The notes: generated by a model from the sequence alone, not told the origin. A stretch of 39,928 nt of DNA from an uncultured Oscillospiraceae bacterium (GCA_947629245.1 CANRDC010000018.1:1-39928), one strand, 5' to 3'; counted from the stretch's first letter, positions 7,174 through 15,676 are shown. Numbers and translations are program-made.

Positions 7174-7977
7174 TTATTTTCCCATAGTCCGGGTCTTTTC
7201 CACGGCGTCTATCACCGCGTCGGCGGCGGCGGCCCGGAAGGCGGAGCGCTCCAGCGTCAGCACCCCCTGGATGGTGGAGCCGCCGGGGGAGCATACCGCG
7301 TCCTTCAGCGCGCCGGGATGGCGGCCGTCGGCCTGGGCCAGAGCCGCCGCCCCCTCCACCGCCGCGGCGGCGTAGGAAAGGGCCTTGGCTCGGGGCATGC
7401 CGCAGGCCACCGCCCCGTCGGACAGGGCCTCGATGAACATATAGGCGAAGGCCGGCGTGCAGCCGCCGATGACCCCGGCCACATCCATCAGAGCTTCAGG
7501 GCATTTGTCCCAGACCCCCGCGCCAGCCATGGCGGCGGTCAGCGCCGGGGCGTCCTCGGGCAGCGTGTCCTTCTCGCACCAGGCCACCAGCCCCTTGCCC
7601 ACGCCCACGGGCGTGTTGGGGCACAGGCGGATCACCGGCCAGGGATGGCCCGCCAGGCCCTGGATGGCGGCGGTGTCCAGCCCTGCGGCGATGGACACCA
7701 GCACAAAATGGTACTGCTCCCGGTGGACCAGCACCGGGGCGATGTCCGCAAGGCAGGCGGCCATGTCCTTGGGCTTCACGCCCAGGAAGATGTATTTCGC
7801 CGTGGCCGCCACGGTCCTGGCGTCGGCGGCGGCGCAGCCCAGCTCCTGGGCCAGGGCCGCCGCCTTTTCCGGCGTCCGGTTGGCCAGGACGATCTGCTTC
7901 GGCGAGGTGGCCGCCACGGCGGCCCGAGCCAGCGCTCCGCCCATGTTCCCCACGCCGATAAAGCCCAATTGGTACAT
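7174..7977 (-). CDS. proC: Pyrroline-5-carboxylate reductase
   Basis: Cytoplasmic enzyme that reduces pyrroline-5-carboxylate to proline with NAD(P)H, the last step of proline synthesis. The N-terminal Rossmann motif is GFIGVGNMGGA. FLGVKPKDM and VRLCPNTPVGVG-type motifs match the family (IRLCPNTP). The C-terminal dimer domain contains the family signature near SYAAAAVEGAAAL and DAVCSPGGSTIQGV (family form VxSPGGTT). Length is 267 residues, which is normal. The start ATG 7977 follows GAGGAGGAGAATATAAA. It lies 93 bp after an aspartate/glutamate racemase-family gene on the same strand, and that gap contains a 22-bp palindrome. Confidence 0.95.
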   Translation of the reverse strand: MYQLGFIGVGNMGGALARAAVAATSPKQIVLANRTPEKAAALAQELGCAAADARTVAATAKYIFLGVKPKDMAACLADIAPVLVHREQYHFVLVSIAAGLDTAAIQGLAGHPWPVIRLCPNTPVGVGKGLVAWCEKDTLPEDAPALTAAMAGAGVWDKCPEALMDVAGVIGGCTPAFAYMFIEALSDGAVACGMPRAKALSYAAAAVEGAAALAQADGRHPGALKDAVCSPGGSTIQGVLTLERSAFRAAAADAVIDAVEKTRTMGK

Positions 7978-8002
7978 TTTATATTCTCCTCCTCTTGATA
8001 CG

Positions 8003-8024
8003 CCTGTCCCATTCATGGGACAGG
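8003..8024. repeat. 22-bp palindrome in the proC leader
   Basis: Arms CCTGTCCCAT and ATGGGACAGG are perfect over 10 bp with two central bases. It lies 26-47 bp upstream of the proC start and has no following T tract on either strand. It could be an operator or an mRNA hairpin; it does not look like a simple terminator. Confidence 0.7.
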
Positions 8025-8070
8025 AACGGTTGCGCAAAGTCTTGGAACGTGATACAATGATCGCCGGACC

Positions 8071-8781
8071 TCACCAGGGGTCCGGCGCGGTCGTCTCCGC
8101 TCCGGCGGCCTTCACCGCGGCGAAGGCCAGCACCCGTGTGGGGTCCAGACAGCCCTCCGAGAGCCCCAGCTCCCGGAAGGCGATGGGCAGCTCCGTGCAG
8201 GCCAGAAGGACCGTCTCCGCCCCTTGAGCGCGCACGTCCGCCAGGATATCCCCCGCCGGGATGCTCGCAAGCGGCGCGGTCCGGGCCTTCACGCCCTCGT
8301 AGATGAGGCGCATGACCTCACGCTGCATGGCGGGGCCGGGGTACACGGCCCGGACGCCAGCCTCGGCCAGGGCCCGTTCATATACGCCGCTTTGCACCGT
8401 GCCGTCCGTGGCCAGGACCCCGGCGGTCTCTATGCCCGCCGCCCGGAGCGCCGCCGCCGTCTCACGGGCCATGTGCAGCACCGGCACGCGCACCGCGGCG
8501 GCGATATCGTCGTAAAAATAGTGGGCGGTATTGCAGGGCATGACGAGTATTTCCGCCCCGGCGGATACCAGCCGCCGGGCGCTTTTCACCATCTCCGGCA
8601 CCGGGTCCGGCCCGCCATGGAGGATGGCCGCGGTCCGGTCGGGGATGGCGGTGTTCACGTCGGCGATCATGTGCAGATGCTCCTGGTCGCTGGCGGCCTT
8701 TGTGAGCGCGACGATCTTCTCCATCAGGTCGCAGGTGGCCGCCGGTCCCATGCCGCCGATGACGCCCACGGTTTTCGTCAT
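8071..8781 (-). CDS. Aspartate/glutamate racemase family protein (aspartate racemase-like)
   Basis: Cofactor-independent amino acid racemase of 236 residues, the usual size. The two catalytic cysteines sit in MPCNTAH and LLACTELP, the two half-sites of the Asp/Glu/hydantoin racemase fold. The opening VGVIGGMGPAAT is characteristic of the aspartate-racemase (RacD/YgeA) branch rather than MurI, so the likely reaction is L-aspartate to D-aspartate or a broad-specificity racemization. The start ATG 8781 follows GGGAGGCGGGAAAT. It is transcribed divergently from murI, 84 bp apart, with its own promoter at 8807-8835, and may be cotranscribed with proC. Exact substrate is not certain. Confidence 0.85.
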   Translation of the reverse strand: MTKTVGVIGGMGPAATCDLMEKIVALTKAASDQEHLHMIADVNTAIPDRTAAILHGGPDPVPEMVKSARRLVSAGAEILVMPCNTAHYFYDDIAAAVRVPVLHMARETAAALRAAGIETAGVLATDGTVQSGVYERALAEAGVRAVYPGPAMQREVMRLIYEGVKARTAPLASIPAGDILADVRAQGAETVLLACTELPIAFRELGLSEGCLDPTRVLAFAAVKAAGAETTAPDPW

Positions 8782-8806
8782 ATTTCCCGCCTCCCTGTTC
8801 GTCCTT

Positions 8807-8835
8807 ATTTTAGGCGCGGCGGGACCCAACGTCAA
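8807..8835 (-). promoter_or_regulatory. Promoter of the aspartate-racemase-like gene
   Basis: Minus strand: -35 TTGACG (8835-8830), 17-bp spacer, -10 TAAAAT (8812-8807). Transcription would start about 18 nt before the ATG at 8781. Confidence 0.65.
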
Positions 8836-8865
8836 GCATGACTTTTTGAAAGGACCCTTTTCTGC

Positions 8866-9681
8866 ATGGACACACGGCCCATTGGTATATTCGACTCCGG
8901 CCTGGGCGGCCTGACCGCCGTGGGGGCGCTGGTACAGGCGGCCCCCTGGGAGAGCTTCGTCTATTTCGGGGACACGGCCAACGCCCCCTACGGGGACAAA
9001 ACGCGGTCGGAGCTGGCGGAGCTTTCCGGCCACAACATCCGGTTCCTGCGCTCCCGGCATGTGAAGGCCGTTCTGGTGGCCTGCAACACCTCCACGGCCA
9101 ACGCCATGGACGCCATGACGGGCGAGGCTCGGGGCCTGCCGGTGGTGGGCGTCATCCGGGCGGCGGCGCAGGCGGCGGCGCCCCTGACGAAAACGGGCCG
9201 GATCGCCGTGTTGGCCACAGCCGCCACGGTCCGAAGCGGGGCCTATGAGCGGGCGATCCATGCGCTTTTGCCGGAGGCGGAGGTCACGGCGGTGGCCTGC
9301 CCCAGGCTGGTGCCGCTCATCGAGGGCGGGCATACGGACCCGGCCGATCCGGCCCTGCGCTCGGCGGCGGAGGAATACGCCGCGCCGGTCCGGGCCAACC
9401 GGGCGGACACGGTGATATTGGGCTGCACCCACTATCCCATCGTCCGAGGGGCCATCGAGGCCGCCCTGGAGCCGGGCACGGCGCTGGTGGATTCCGGGGC
9501 CGCCTCGGTGGGCACGCTTCTGGCGGCGCTGGAGGCGCGGGACGCCATGGGGGACAGAAAAAGCGCCGGTACGCGGCAGTTTTTCTGCAGCGCCCGGCGG
9601 GAGGCCTTCGCCCGCCACGGGACCGCCTTTCTGGGCTGGCCCGTGGAGAACGTGACGGAGATCGATATCAGGAAATACTGA
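8866..9681 (+). CDS. murI: Glutamate racemase
   Basis: Cytoplasmic enzyme that makes D-glutamate for the peptidoglycan stem peptide. It shows the MurI markers: GIFDSGLGGLT at the N-terminus, the substrate-site motif YFGDTANAPYG, the first catalytic Cys in VACNTSTAN and the second in LGCTHYPIV. Length is 271 residues, normal for the family. The start ATG 8866 follows GAAAGGACCC. The following WYL regulator starts 14 bp after the stop, so the two are probably cotranscribed. It sits back to back with a second racemase of the same superfamily. Confidence 0.96.
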   Translation: MDTRPIGIFDSGLGGLTAVGALVQAAPWESFVYFGDTANAPYGDKTRSELAELSGHNIRFLRSRHVKAVLVACNTSTANAMDAMTGEARGLPVVGVIRAAAQAAAPLTKTGRIAVLATAATVRSGAYERAIHALLPEAEVTAVACPRLVPLIEGGHTDPADPALRSAAEEYAAPVRANRADTVILGCTHYPIVRGAIEAALEPGTALVDSGAASVGTLLAALEARDAMGDRKSAGTRQFFCSARREAFARHGTAFLGWPVENVTEIDIRKY

Positions 9682-9694
9682 GGTGATAGGAACC

Positions 9695-10684
9695 ATGGCG
9701 AAGTCGGCGAATCAAAAGTTAAAGCTCCTGTATCTGTGCCGGTATCTGCTGCGGCAGTCCGACGAGGACCATCCGGTGACGGTGGCCCGGATGATCGAGT
9801 ATCTGGCCCGGCAGGATATCGCGGCGGAGCGCAAGAGCGTCTATGACGACATGGAGGCCCTGCGGCTGTTCGGCCTGGACGTACAGACCGTGCGGGTGGG
9901 GTCCGCCACGGGATATTTCATCGGCCAGCGGGACTTTCAGCTGCCGGAGCTGAAGCTGCTGGTGGACTCCGTCCAGTCCTCCCGGTTCATCACGGAGAAA
10001 AAGTCTCTGGAGCTCATCGGCAAGCTGGAAAGCCTGGCCAGCGAGCACCAGGCACGGGAGCTGAACCGGCAGGTGTTCGTCCGGGGCCGGATCAAGGCCA
10101 TGAACGAGTCCATCTACTACAACGTGGACGAGATCCACGCCGCCATCGACGGGGACCGGGCCATCACGTTCAAATACTTCGACTGGGGCGTGGACAAAAA
10201 GCGGGTCTGGCGCAAGGAGGGAAAACGCTACGCCGTGAGCCCCTGGGCGCTGATGTGGGACAGCGAGAACTATTATCTCATCGCCTACGACCCCCAGGCG
10301 GGCTATATCAAGCACTACCGGGTGGACAAGATGAGCGCCATCGCCCAGACGGACGCGCCCCGCCAGGGGGCGGAGGCGTTTGGGAGGCTGGACATGGCGG
10401 CCTATTCCAACAGCCATTTCGGCATGTTCTCCGGGGATGTGCAGACCGTGCGGCTCAGCTTTGAAAACGCCCTGGCGGGGCCGGTGGTGGACCAGTTCGG
10501 GGCGGACGTGAGCCTGGTGCCCCTGGACGGGGAGCACTTTTCCGTCACGGTGAGCGCGGCGGTGAACGTGCAGTTTTTCGGCTGGCTGGGCGGCTTCGGG
10601 ACCCGCGCGAAGATCCTGGCGCCAGCCTCCGCAGCGGAGGCCATGCGGGACCACGCGCGGGCCCTGGCGGCGCTATACGATTAG
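9695..10684 (+). CDS. WYL-domain transcriptional regulator
   Basis: DNA-binding regulator of 329 residues. The N-terminal region (about residues 5-65) is a winged helix-turn-helix of the HTH_11/DeoR-like kind (LYLCRYLLRQ...VTVARMIEYL...AERKSVYDDMEAL). The central region carries a WYL-like domain with the pattern YAVSPWALMWDSENYYLIAYD (about residues 175-195), and a C-terminal WYL-associated domain follows. WYL domains bind nucleic acid or nucleotide ligands. The ATG at 9695 is chosen because AGGTGAT precedes it; a GTG at 9683 is in frame. It follows murI by 14 bp. Its target is unknown. Confidence 0.88.
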   Translation: MAKSANQKLKLLYLCRYLLRQSDEDHPVTVARMIEYLARQDIAAERKSVYDDMEALRLFGLDVQTVRVGSATGYFIGQRDFQLPELKLLVDSVQSSRFITEKKSLELIGKLESLASEHQARELNRQVFVRGRIKAMNESIYYNVDEIHAAIDGDRAITFKYFDWGVDKKRVWRKEGKRYAVSPWALMWDSENYYLIAYDPQAGYIKHYRVDKMSAIAQTDAPRQGAEAFGRLDMAAYSNSHFGMFSGDVQTVRLSFENALAGPVVDQFGADVSLVPLDGEHFSVTVSAAVNVQFFGWLGGFGTRAKILAPASAAEAMRDHARALAALYD

Positions 10685-10688
10685 AAAG

Positions 10689-10796
10689 CTAAAATACTGC
10701 TCTGCAGAGCAGGTCCATCCAGCCCTCCGCCGTGACGGCCAGCGCCAACACCCCCCAGAAGATCACATGATTGAGCACATTCTTTTTCTTTGACAT
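10689..10796 (-). CDS. Small single-pass membrane protein (35 residues)
   Basis: A short frame encodes 35 residues with a basic start (MSKKKNVLNH), one hydrophobic helix (VIFWGVLALAVTAEGW) and a short tail ending RAVF. A strong AGGAGGG site lies about 11 bases before the ATG at 10796, good evidence of translation for so short a gene. It is convergent with the WYL regulator (stop codons only a few bases apart) and divergent from rsmI. Its last codons contain the 16-bp palindrome CTGCTCTGCAGAGCAG. I do not recognise a family. Confidence 0.65.
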   Translation of the reverse strand: MSKKKNVLNHVIFWGVLALAVTAEGWMDLLCRAVF

Positions 10797-10886
10797 TGGG
10801 ATACGCCCTCCTTTTTTGTATTTGACAGCAGGATACCCCGCCGGAAGTCCGAAAAAACGGACAGCAGCGGGGCGGAGGAACACAGT

Positions 10887-11774
10887 ATGGATAAAATGCA
10901 GACGGAAAACGGCTATGGCGTGCTGTTCATCGTGGCCACGCCCATCGGCAACGCCAGGGACATGTCCCCGCGGGGCATGGACATCCTGGAGCGGGCGGAC
11001 GTGATCGCCGCGGAGGACACCCGCCGGAGCGTGGTGCTTTTGAACAAGCTGGGCATCCGGGCCGGGAAGCTGGCCAGCAACCACAAATTCAACGAGCATG
11101 GCAAGGCCCGGTACTTCATCGACCTTTTGAAGTCCGGCCAGAGCGTGGCGGTCATCACCGACGCGGGGACTCCCTGCGTGTCCGACCCCGGCAACGAGTT
11201 GATCCGCTCCGCCGTGGCGGAGGGTATCCGGGTGGTGGGCGTGCCGGGAGCGTGCGCCGCGGTGACGGCCCTGTCCGTGTCCGGGTTCGACCTGAGCGCC
11301 TTCGTGTTCCGGGGCTTCTTCCCACGGGAGAACGCGGACCGGGGAAGGCTCCTGGACCAGATGCGCCGGGGCTCGGTGCGGACCTACGTGTTCTACGAGT
11401 CCCCCAAGCGGGTGATGGACGCGGTGGAGTACTTCATCCGGGAGGCGGTGCCCTGCCGGATGTGCCTTTGCAACGACCTGACCAAGCTGCACGAGACGGC
11501 GTTCCGGGGCACGCCGGAGCAGGTCCGGGACCAGCTTTTGGCCAAGGGCGAGTATGAAAAGGGGGAGTTCTGCCTGGTGACGGAGCTGGCGGAGGAGTAT
11601 CTGGCCCCCAGGCAGGAGCATGTGGTGAGCCCGGAAGCCCTGCTGGTGGACGCCATGGTCCGGGACGGCTGCCGGGCGAAGGACGCCATAAAAACGGTGC
11701 TGGCCGACGAGGCCAACACCTACAGCAAAAACGAGCTCTACGCCGCGAGCCTGAGATTGAAAGAGATGTTTTAA
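10887..11774 (+). CDS. rsmI: 16S rRNA (cytidine(1402)-2'-O)-methyltransferase
   Basis: SAM-dependent enzyme that 2'-O-methylates C1402 in the ribosomal P site. It is a tetrapyrrole-methylase-fold protein with clear RsmI motifs: LFIVATPIGNARDMSPRG, AEDTRRSVVLLN, VAVITDAGTPCVSDPG and VVGVPGACAAVTALSVSG. FRGFFPRE and FYESPKRV are also typical. Length is 295 residues, the usual size. The start ATG 10887 follows GGGGCGGAGGAACACAGT. It ends at a strong terminator. No neighbour is functionally linked in an obvious way. Confidence 0.96.
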   Translation: MDKMQTENGYGVLFIVATPIGNARDMSPRGMDILERADVIAAEDTRRSVVLLNKLGIRAGKLASNHKFNEHGKARYFIDLLKSGQSVAVITDAGTPCVSDPGNELIRSAVAEGIRVVGVPGACAAVTALSVSGFDLSAFVFRGFFPRENADRGRLLDQMRRGSVRTYVFYESPKRVMDAVEYFIREAVPCRMCLCNDLTKLHETAFRGTPEQVRDQLLAKGEYEKGEFCLVTELAEEYLAPRQEHVVSPEALLVDAMVRDGCRAKDAIKTVLADEANTYSKNELYAASLRLKEMF

Positions 11775-11784
11775 ATGGATGCAA

Positions 11785-11823
11785 AAAAGCGCCGTCTGCC
11801 GAGTTGGCAGACGGCGCTTTTTT
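11785..11823. terminator. Strong bidirectional terminator
   Basis: A perfect 17-bp stem (AAAAAGCGCCGTCTGCC and its complement) with loop GAGTT is flanked by A and T tracts. It lies between convergent rsmI and the degenerate HD-GYP gene and can act on both strands. Confidence 0.92.
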
Positions 11824-11825
11824 CG

Positions 11826-13688
11826 TCAGGTCAGGGCCTGGATCTGTTCCAGGCGGTCGTACAGGGCACGGTAAGCGCCCGGAGTCCAGCGCTCCAGGGA
11901 TGCCTTCAGCTCCCTCTGCCGCTCGGGGGCGTTCAGAAGGTCCACCACGAAGGGAGCGTACTGGCTGCCGGAGCCCTCCCGCAGCTCGCCCAGGACCTGC
12001 TCGAAGGTCTTGGCGGGGCGGTAGCGGTTGCCCACGTCGTCGGTGGCGGCGATGATGGCGTCGGCCACGGAGATGATGTAGATCATGGGCCGGACGGGTG
12101 AGGTGCGGGGAGAGAAGCCCAGGGGATAGCCGCCCTTTTCGTCGAAGTGACAGTGGTGGCCGTGGGCTACGTCCGCGTAGGCGGCGGTGGAGGGGTGAGC
12201 GCCCAGCAGCTGGGCGCCGCAGTAGGAGTGCAGCTGCAGCAGGGCGTATTCCTCCTCGAACAGGCCCCGGCAGGAGAACAGCACCGTGTTGAAGCAGTGG
12301 ATCATGCCCGCGTCGTAGAGCCGTCCCGCCCGCTCGGCAAAGGCCGCGAGCTCCTCCCGCCGTGCCGCCGCCTCTTCGGCGTCGGCGCAGCCCAAAAGGC
12401 CCGCCAGCTTCTCCGGGCAATCCTCCACGGCCCAGCCGCATAGGGTGTGGGCCGCCCGTCCCACCCGCCACATCTTGGCATAGCTGGTGGGATGCCGGGA
12501 GGCAAAGACGTTTTGCAGCAGATCGAAAAAGGTCATGCAGCCGGGCAGCTCCAGATAGGCGTACAGCACCTGCCGGACATAGAACATCAGCTGCTCGTTG
12601 CTTTCCGTATTGGGGGCCCGGACCAGCCACCGGCACATCCGCCGGAGCATCCGGTCGATGCGCCCCGCGTGGCGGGCCTGCCGGGCCACGGGGAGCGTTT
12701 TGCAGTATTCCATATAGAGCGCCGGTACGCTCACGTGGGAAAACATGCTCTGCAGGCCGAAATCATCGTCGGACATGGCGGTGGACAGGGCGTAGAGCGT
12801 GTCCAGCAGCTCTGTGAGCGTCATGGCGCCGCAGTGGTACTGGGCGGCGTAATAGGCGTACTGCCACCGGGGCTGCAGGGACTCGCCCCGCTCCCGCGCC
12901 AGCTGGACCTGCCGCTCCTGAATGATCTGGGCCGACTCCAGCACCTGGGCGAACGCCTCCGGCTCGGCGTGGCCCGAGCGCAGGTAGGCCAGCATCGTCG
13001 TCCGCTCCTGGTGGCTCATATAGATGTACCGGTCCCAGGGCAGAGAGGGGGTCCTGGCCTGGATGTCCGGGTCGGACAGAAGGCTGAGGGAGCGCTTGAT
13101 GGCCGCCAGCTTTGCCCTGGCCGCCTCCGGGGAGGAGTCGTCGTAGCACAGGGCGATGTTGCCCATGCTCCGGTGGATGTAGCCCCGGATCTCCGGGTCG
13201 GTGATATCGTCGTAATCGGTCTCGAAATAGGACGCGCTCTCGGCGAAGCTCATCCGCATCCGGGCGGCGTACAGGCGGATCTTGTTAGGAGTGAGCATGG
13301 TCTCCATGTTATAAAGAGACATGCCCAGAAAATACAGCTCACGGATGAGCATATCCCGGTGCCTGCCGTGGCGGGCGTAGTCCGTCAGGGCCAGGTGGAT
13401 GCGGTAATGCAGGCCCACGTCCTTCTGGGCCGTGCCGGTCATCAGCTCCCCGGCGAAGGCCAGCAGCTCGTCCAGCTCCTCCTGAGAGGCGGAGAGGATA
13501 TTGTCCAGCATGGGGAACAGTTCCTCCCGCAGCAGCTCGGTGCCCCGCTCCACCGCCTGCCGGGCGGCCTGACTGGACGCGCGCACGGACTGCATGAAAG
13601 CCTCCGGCCCCTCCTCCTTGGCGGAGAGGACGGTCTGCCGGGCCACGTCGCCCAGCAGGGACAGATATTCCTCCTGATACGGCCTCAT
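11826..13688 (-). CDS. Large helical protein with degenerate C-terminal HD-GYP domain
   Basis: The 620-residue product has no signal or membrane segment, so it is probably cytoplasmic. Residues 1 to about 440 are helical, without a family I can name. The last 165 residues align by eye with HD-GYP domains: LYDAGMIHCFNTVL sits at the place of LHDIGKIGIPDEIL, LHSYCGAQLL at THPxxGxxIL, GHHCHFDEKGGYP at HHExxDGxGYP, and ISVADAIIAATDD at IGVADAYDAMSSD. The HD dyad has become Tyr-Asp (about 458-459) and the HP motif His-Ser, so cyclic-di-GMP hydrolysis is doubtful, although HH...D.KGGYP persists. The start follows AAAGGAGG. The gene lies 42 bp after the hybrid kinase gene and is probably its operon partner. 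Confidence 0.7.
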   Translation of the reverse strand: MRPYQEEYLSLLGDVARQTVLSAKEEGPEAFMQSVRASSQAARQAVERGTELLREELFPMLDNILSASQEELDELLAFAGELMTGTAQKDVGLHYRIHLALTDYARHGRHRDMLIRELYFLGMSLYNMETMLTPNKIRLYAARMRMSFAESASYFETDYDDITDPEIRGYIHRSMGNIALCYDDSSPEAARAKLAAIKRSLSLLSDPDIQARTPSLPWDRYIYMSHQERTTMLAYLRSGHAEPEAFAQVLESAQIIQERQVQLARERGESLQPRWQYAYYAAQYHCGAMTLTELLDTLYALSTAMSDDDFGLQSMFSHVSVPALYMEYCKTLPVARQARHAGRIDRMLRRMCRWLVRAPNTESNEQLMFYVRQVLYAYLELPGCMTFFDLLQNVFASRHPTSYAKMWRVGRAAHTLCGWAVEDCPEKLAGLLGCADAEEAAARREELAAFAERAGRLYDAGMIHCFNTVLFSCRGLFEEEYALLQLHSYCGAQLLGAHPSTAAYADVAHGHHCHFDEKGGYPLGFSPRTSPVRPMIYIISVADAIIAATDDVGNRYRPAKTFEQVLGELREGSGSQYAPFVVDLLNAPERQRELKASLERWTPGAYRALYDRLEQIQALT

Positions 13689-13730
13689 GGCCTGCGCCTC
13701 CTTTCCGCTGAACGGTGTCTGACGGGACGC

Positions 13731-15644
13731 TCACCCAAGCTGGGAGAGCATCACGTCCGTGAGCTGCTGCATGCTCACGGGCTTGGCCAGGTGGGCGTTC
13801 ATGCCCGCCTCCTCGCAGGCCCGGATGTCCTCCACAAAGGCGTTGGCCGTCATGGCCACGATGGGGATCGTGCCGCCGTCGGGCCGGGGCAGGGCCCGAA
13901 TGGCCCGGGCGGCGGCGTAGCCGTCCATGACGGGCATCTGGATGTCCATGAAAATGAGATCGTAGGTCCCCGGCTCCGCCTGCCGGAACATATCCACCGC
14001 CTGCTGCCCGTTCTCGGCGCAGTCCACCGCGGCGCCCAGCATGCCGATCAGCTCGATGGCGATCTCCTGGTTGATCTCGTTGTCCTCCGCCAGCAGCACG
14101 CGCCGCCCGGTGAACAGGACCTGGCCGCCGTCCTCCTTCGAGGCCCGGCGGGCCCGGCCGCTCTCGGTGTAGGCCGCCAGCGCCTCCAGCAGATGGGAGC
14201 GGAAATAGGGCTTGGGCAGGAAGGCGGTGACGCCGTGCTTGCGCATCTCGTCGGCGCTGAGGGTCCACTCAAAGGAGGAGGACAGGAAAATGGGCATATC
14301 GTCCCCCAGCATGGCCCGCAGCTCCCGGCATGTCTGTATCCCATCCACGCCGGACATGCGCCAGCCCAGGATGGCGGCGAAGTAGTCCCGGCCTTCCGTC
14401 CGGGCCTGGGCCGCCAGCTCCAGGGCCGCGTCCGCGCTGCCGCAGGCGTCGCAGACCATGCCCATGTCCTGGAGCATCTGCTGCAGCTCGTTGCGGCTTA
14501 TCTCGTCGCTGTCCGCCGCCAGGACCCGCAGGCCCCGCAACTCCTCCTGACCCTCCTGGCCGCCGTCCAGCTGCTCCAGGGGGATGGTGACGGTGAAGCG
14601 GGAGCCCTTGCCCTCCCGGCTCTCCACCTGGATGTGGCCGTTCATCATCCGCACCAGATTGTTGGTGATGGTCATGCCGAGACCGGTGCCCTCGATGCGG
14701 TTGACGGAGGCGGCCCGCTCAAAGGGCTGGAAGATGCGCCGGAGGAAGTCCTGGCTCATGCCCATACCGGTGTCCTCCACCGTGAACTCGTAAAAGGCGT
14801 AGCCGGGACTGGCGGAGTACCCCTGGTCCGTCTCCCGGATGCGCAGGGTGATGGTCCCCTCCTCCGGGGTGAATTTGACGGCGTTGGACAGGATGTTGAT
14901 GAGCACCTGCTGGATGCGCAGATGGTCGCCCCGGACGCGCTCGCAGCGGATGCCGGAGAAGTCCTGCACCACCTGCTGGCGCTTTTTCTCCGCCTGGGGC
15001 AGGAACACCGCCATGAGGGAGTGGACGAAATCGGCCATGGTGAAATCCTCGGGGCTGAGGGTCATCTTGCCGGACTCGATGCGGCTCATGTCCAGAATGT
15101 CGTTGATGAGGCTCAGAAGATGCCGGGAGGACAGGCCGATCTTGTCCAGACAGTCCGCCACCCGCTCCGTCTGGCCCAGATGGGCCTGGGCGATGGTGGT
15201 CATGCCGATGATGGCGTTGAGGGGCGTGCGGATGTCGTGGGACATGTTGGAGAGAAAATCCGACTTGGCGCGGGAGGCGGCGTTGGCCGCATCCAGAGCG
15301 CTCTGCAGGGCGGCGTTGGCGGAGCGGAGCTGCTCCTGCTGGTACTGCCTGTCCTCCGTCTCGTCCCGGACCAGCGCCAGGACCAGACCCGGCTGGGAGC
15401 AGGTGAGCCGGGCGGACAGGTAACGGCCCTGGCTCTCGCCCTCCCAGATCCCGTAACCGCCGGAGGTGGGTCCGGGGAACGAGTCCCGCATGGCCTGCAA
15501 AAGGGCATGCCGGTCCGGCAGCGTCCCGGCCGCCGGGTTCTCATACGCCCAGCGCCACGCGCCGTCCTCGTCCTTCCGCGCCAGCAGCACCGGCACGGGC
15601 AGCTGGTCGTATCCGATTGTCAGGTCCCGGATGTGGGATTGCAT
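13731..15644 (-). CDS. Hybrid sensor histidine kinase with two receiver domains
   Basis: Cytoplasmic hybrid kinase of 637 residues without membrane segments. Order: PAS-like N-terminal region (about 1-100), short coiled coil, HisKA with phosphoacceptor His136 (SNMSHDIRTPLNAIIG), HATPase with N box ILSNAVKF, G1 VEDTGMGMS and G2 GTGLGMTI, then two receivers. The second receiver (about 518-637) is canonical: LLAEDNEIN, phosphoacceptor Asp567 in FMDIQMPVMDG, MTANA and Lys in LAKPV. The first (about 385-500) has GWRMSGVDG where the phosphoacceptor Asp should be (Gly427), so it is probably not phosphorylated. The start ATG 15644 follows AGAGGAA; it lies 32 bp after the hydroxyacid dehydrogenase gene. 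No DNA-binding output is present. Confidence 0.92.
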   Translation of the reverse strand: MQSHIRDLTIGYDQLPVPVLLARKDEDGAWRWAYENPAAGTLPDRHALLQAMRDSFPGPTSGGYGIWEGESQGRYLSARLTCSQPGLVLALVRDETEDRQYQQEQLRSANAALQSALDAANAASRAKSDFLSNMSHDIRTPLNAIIGMTTIAQAHLGQTERVADCLDKIGLSSRHLLSLINDILDMSRIESGKMTLSPEDFTMADFVHSLMAVFLPQAEKKRQQVVQDFSGIRCERVRGDHLRIQQVLINILSNAVKFTPEEGTITLRIRETDQGYSASPGYAFYEFTVEDTGMGMSQDFLRRIFQPFERAASVNRIEGTGLGMTITNNLVRMMNGHIQVESREGKGSRFTVTIPLEQLDGGQEGQEELRGLRVLAADSDEISRNELQQMLQDMGMVCDACGSADAALELAAQARTEGRDYFAAILGWRMSGVDGIQTCRELRAMLGDDMPIFLSSSFEWTLSADEMRKHGVTAFLPKPYFRSHLLEALAAYTESGRARRASKEDGGQVLFTGRRVLLAEDNEINQEIAIELIGMLGAAVDCAENGQQAVDMFRQAEPGTYDLIFMDIQMPVMDGYAAARAIRALPRPDGGTIPIVAMTANAFVEDIRACEEAGMNAHLAKPVSMQQLTDVMLSQLG

Positions 15645-15676
15645 AGAGCGTTCCTCTTTCTGTCGTGTGGGGCCGG

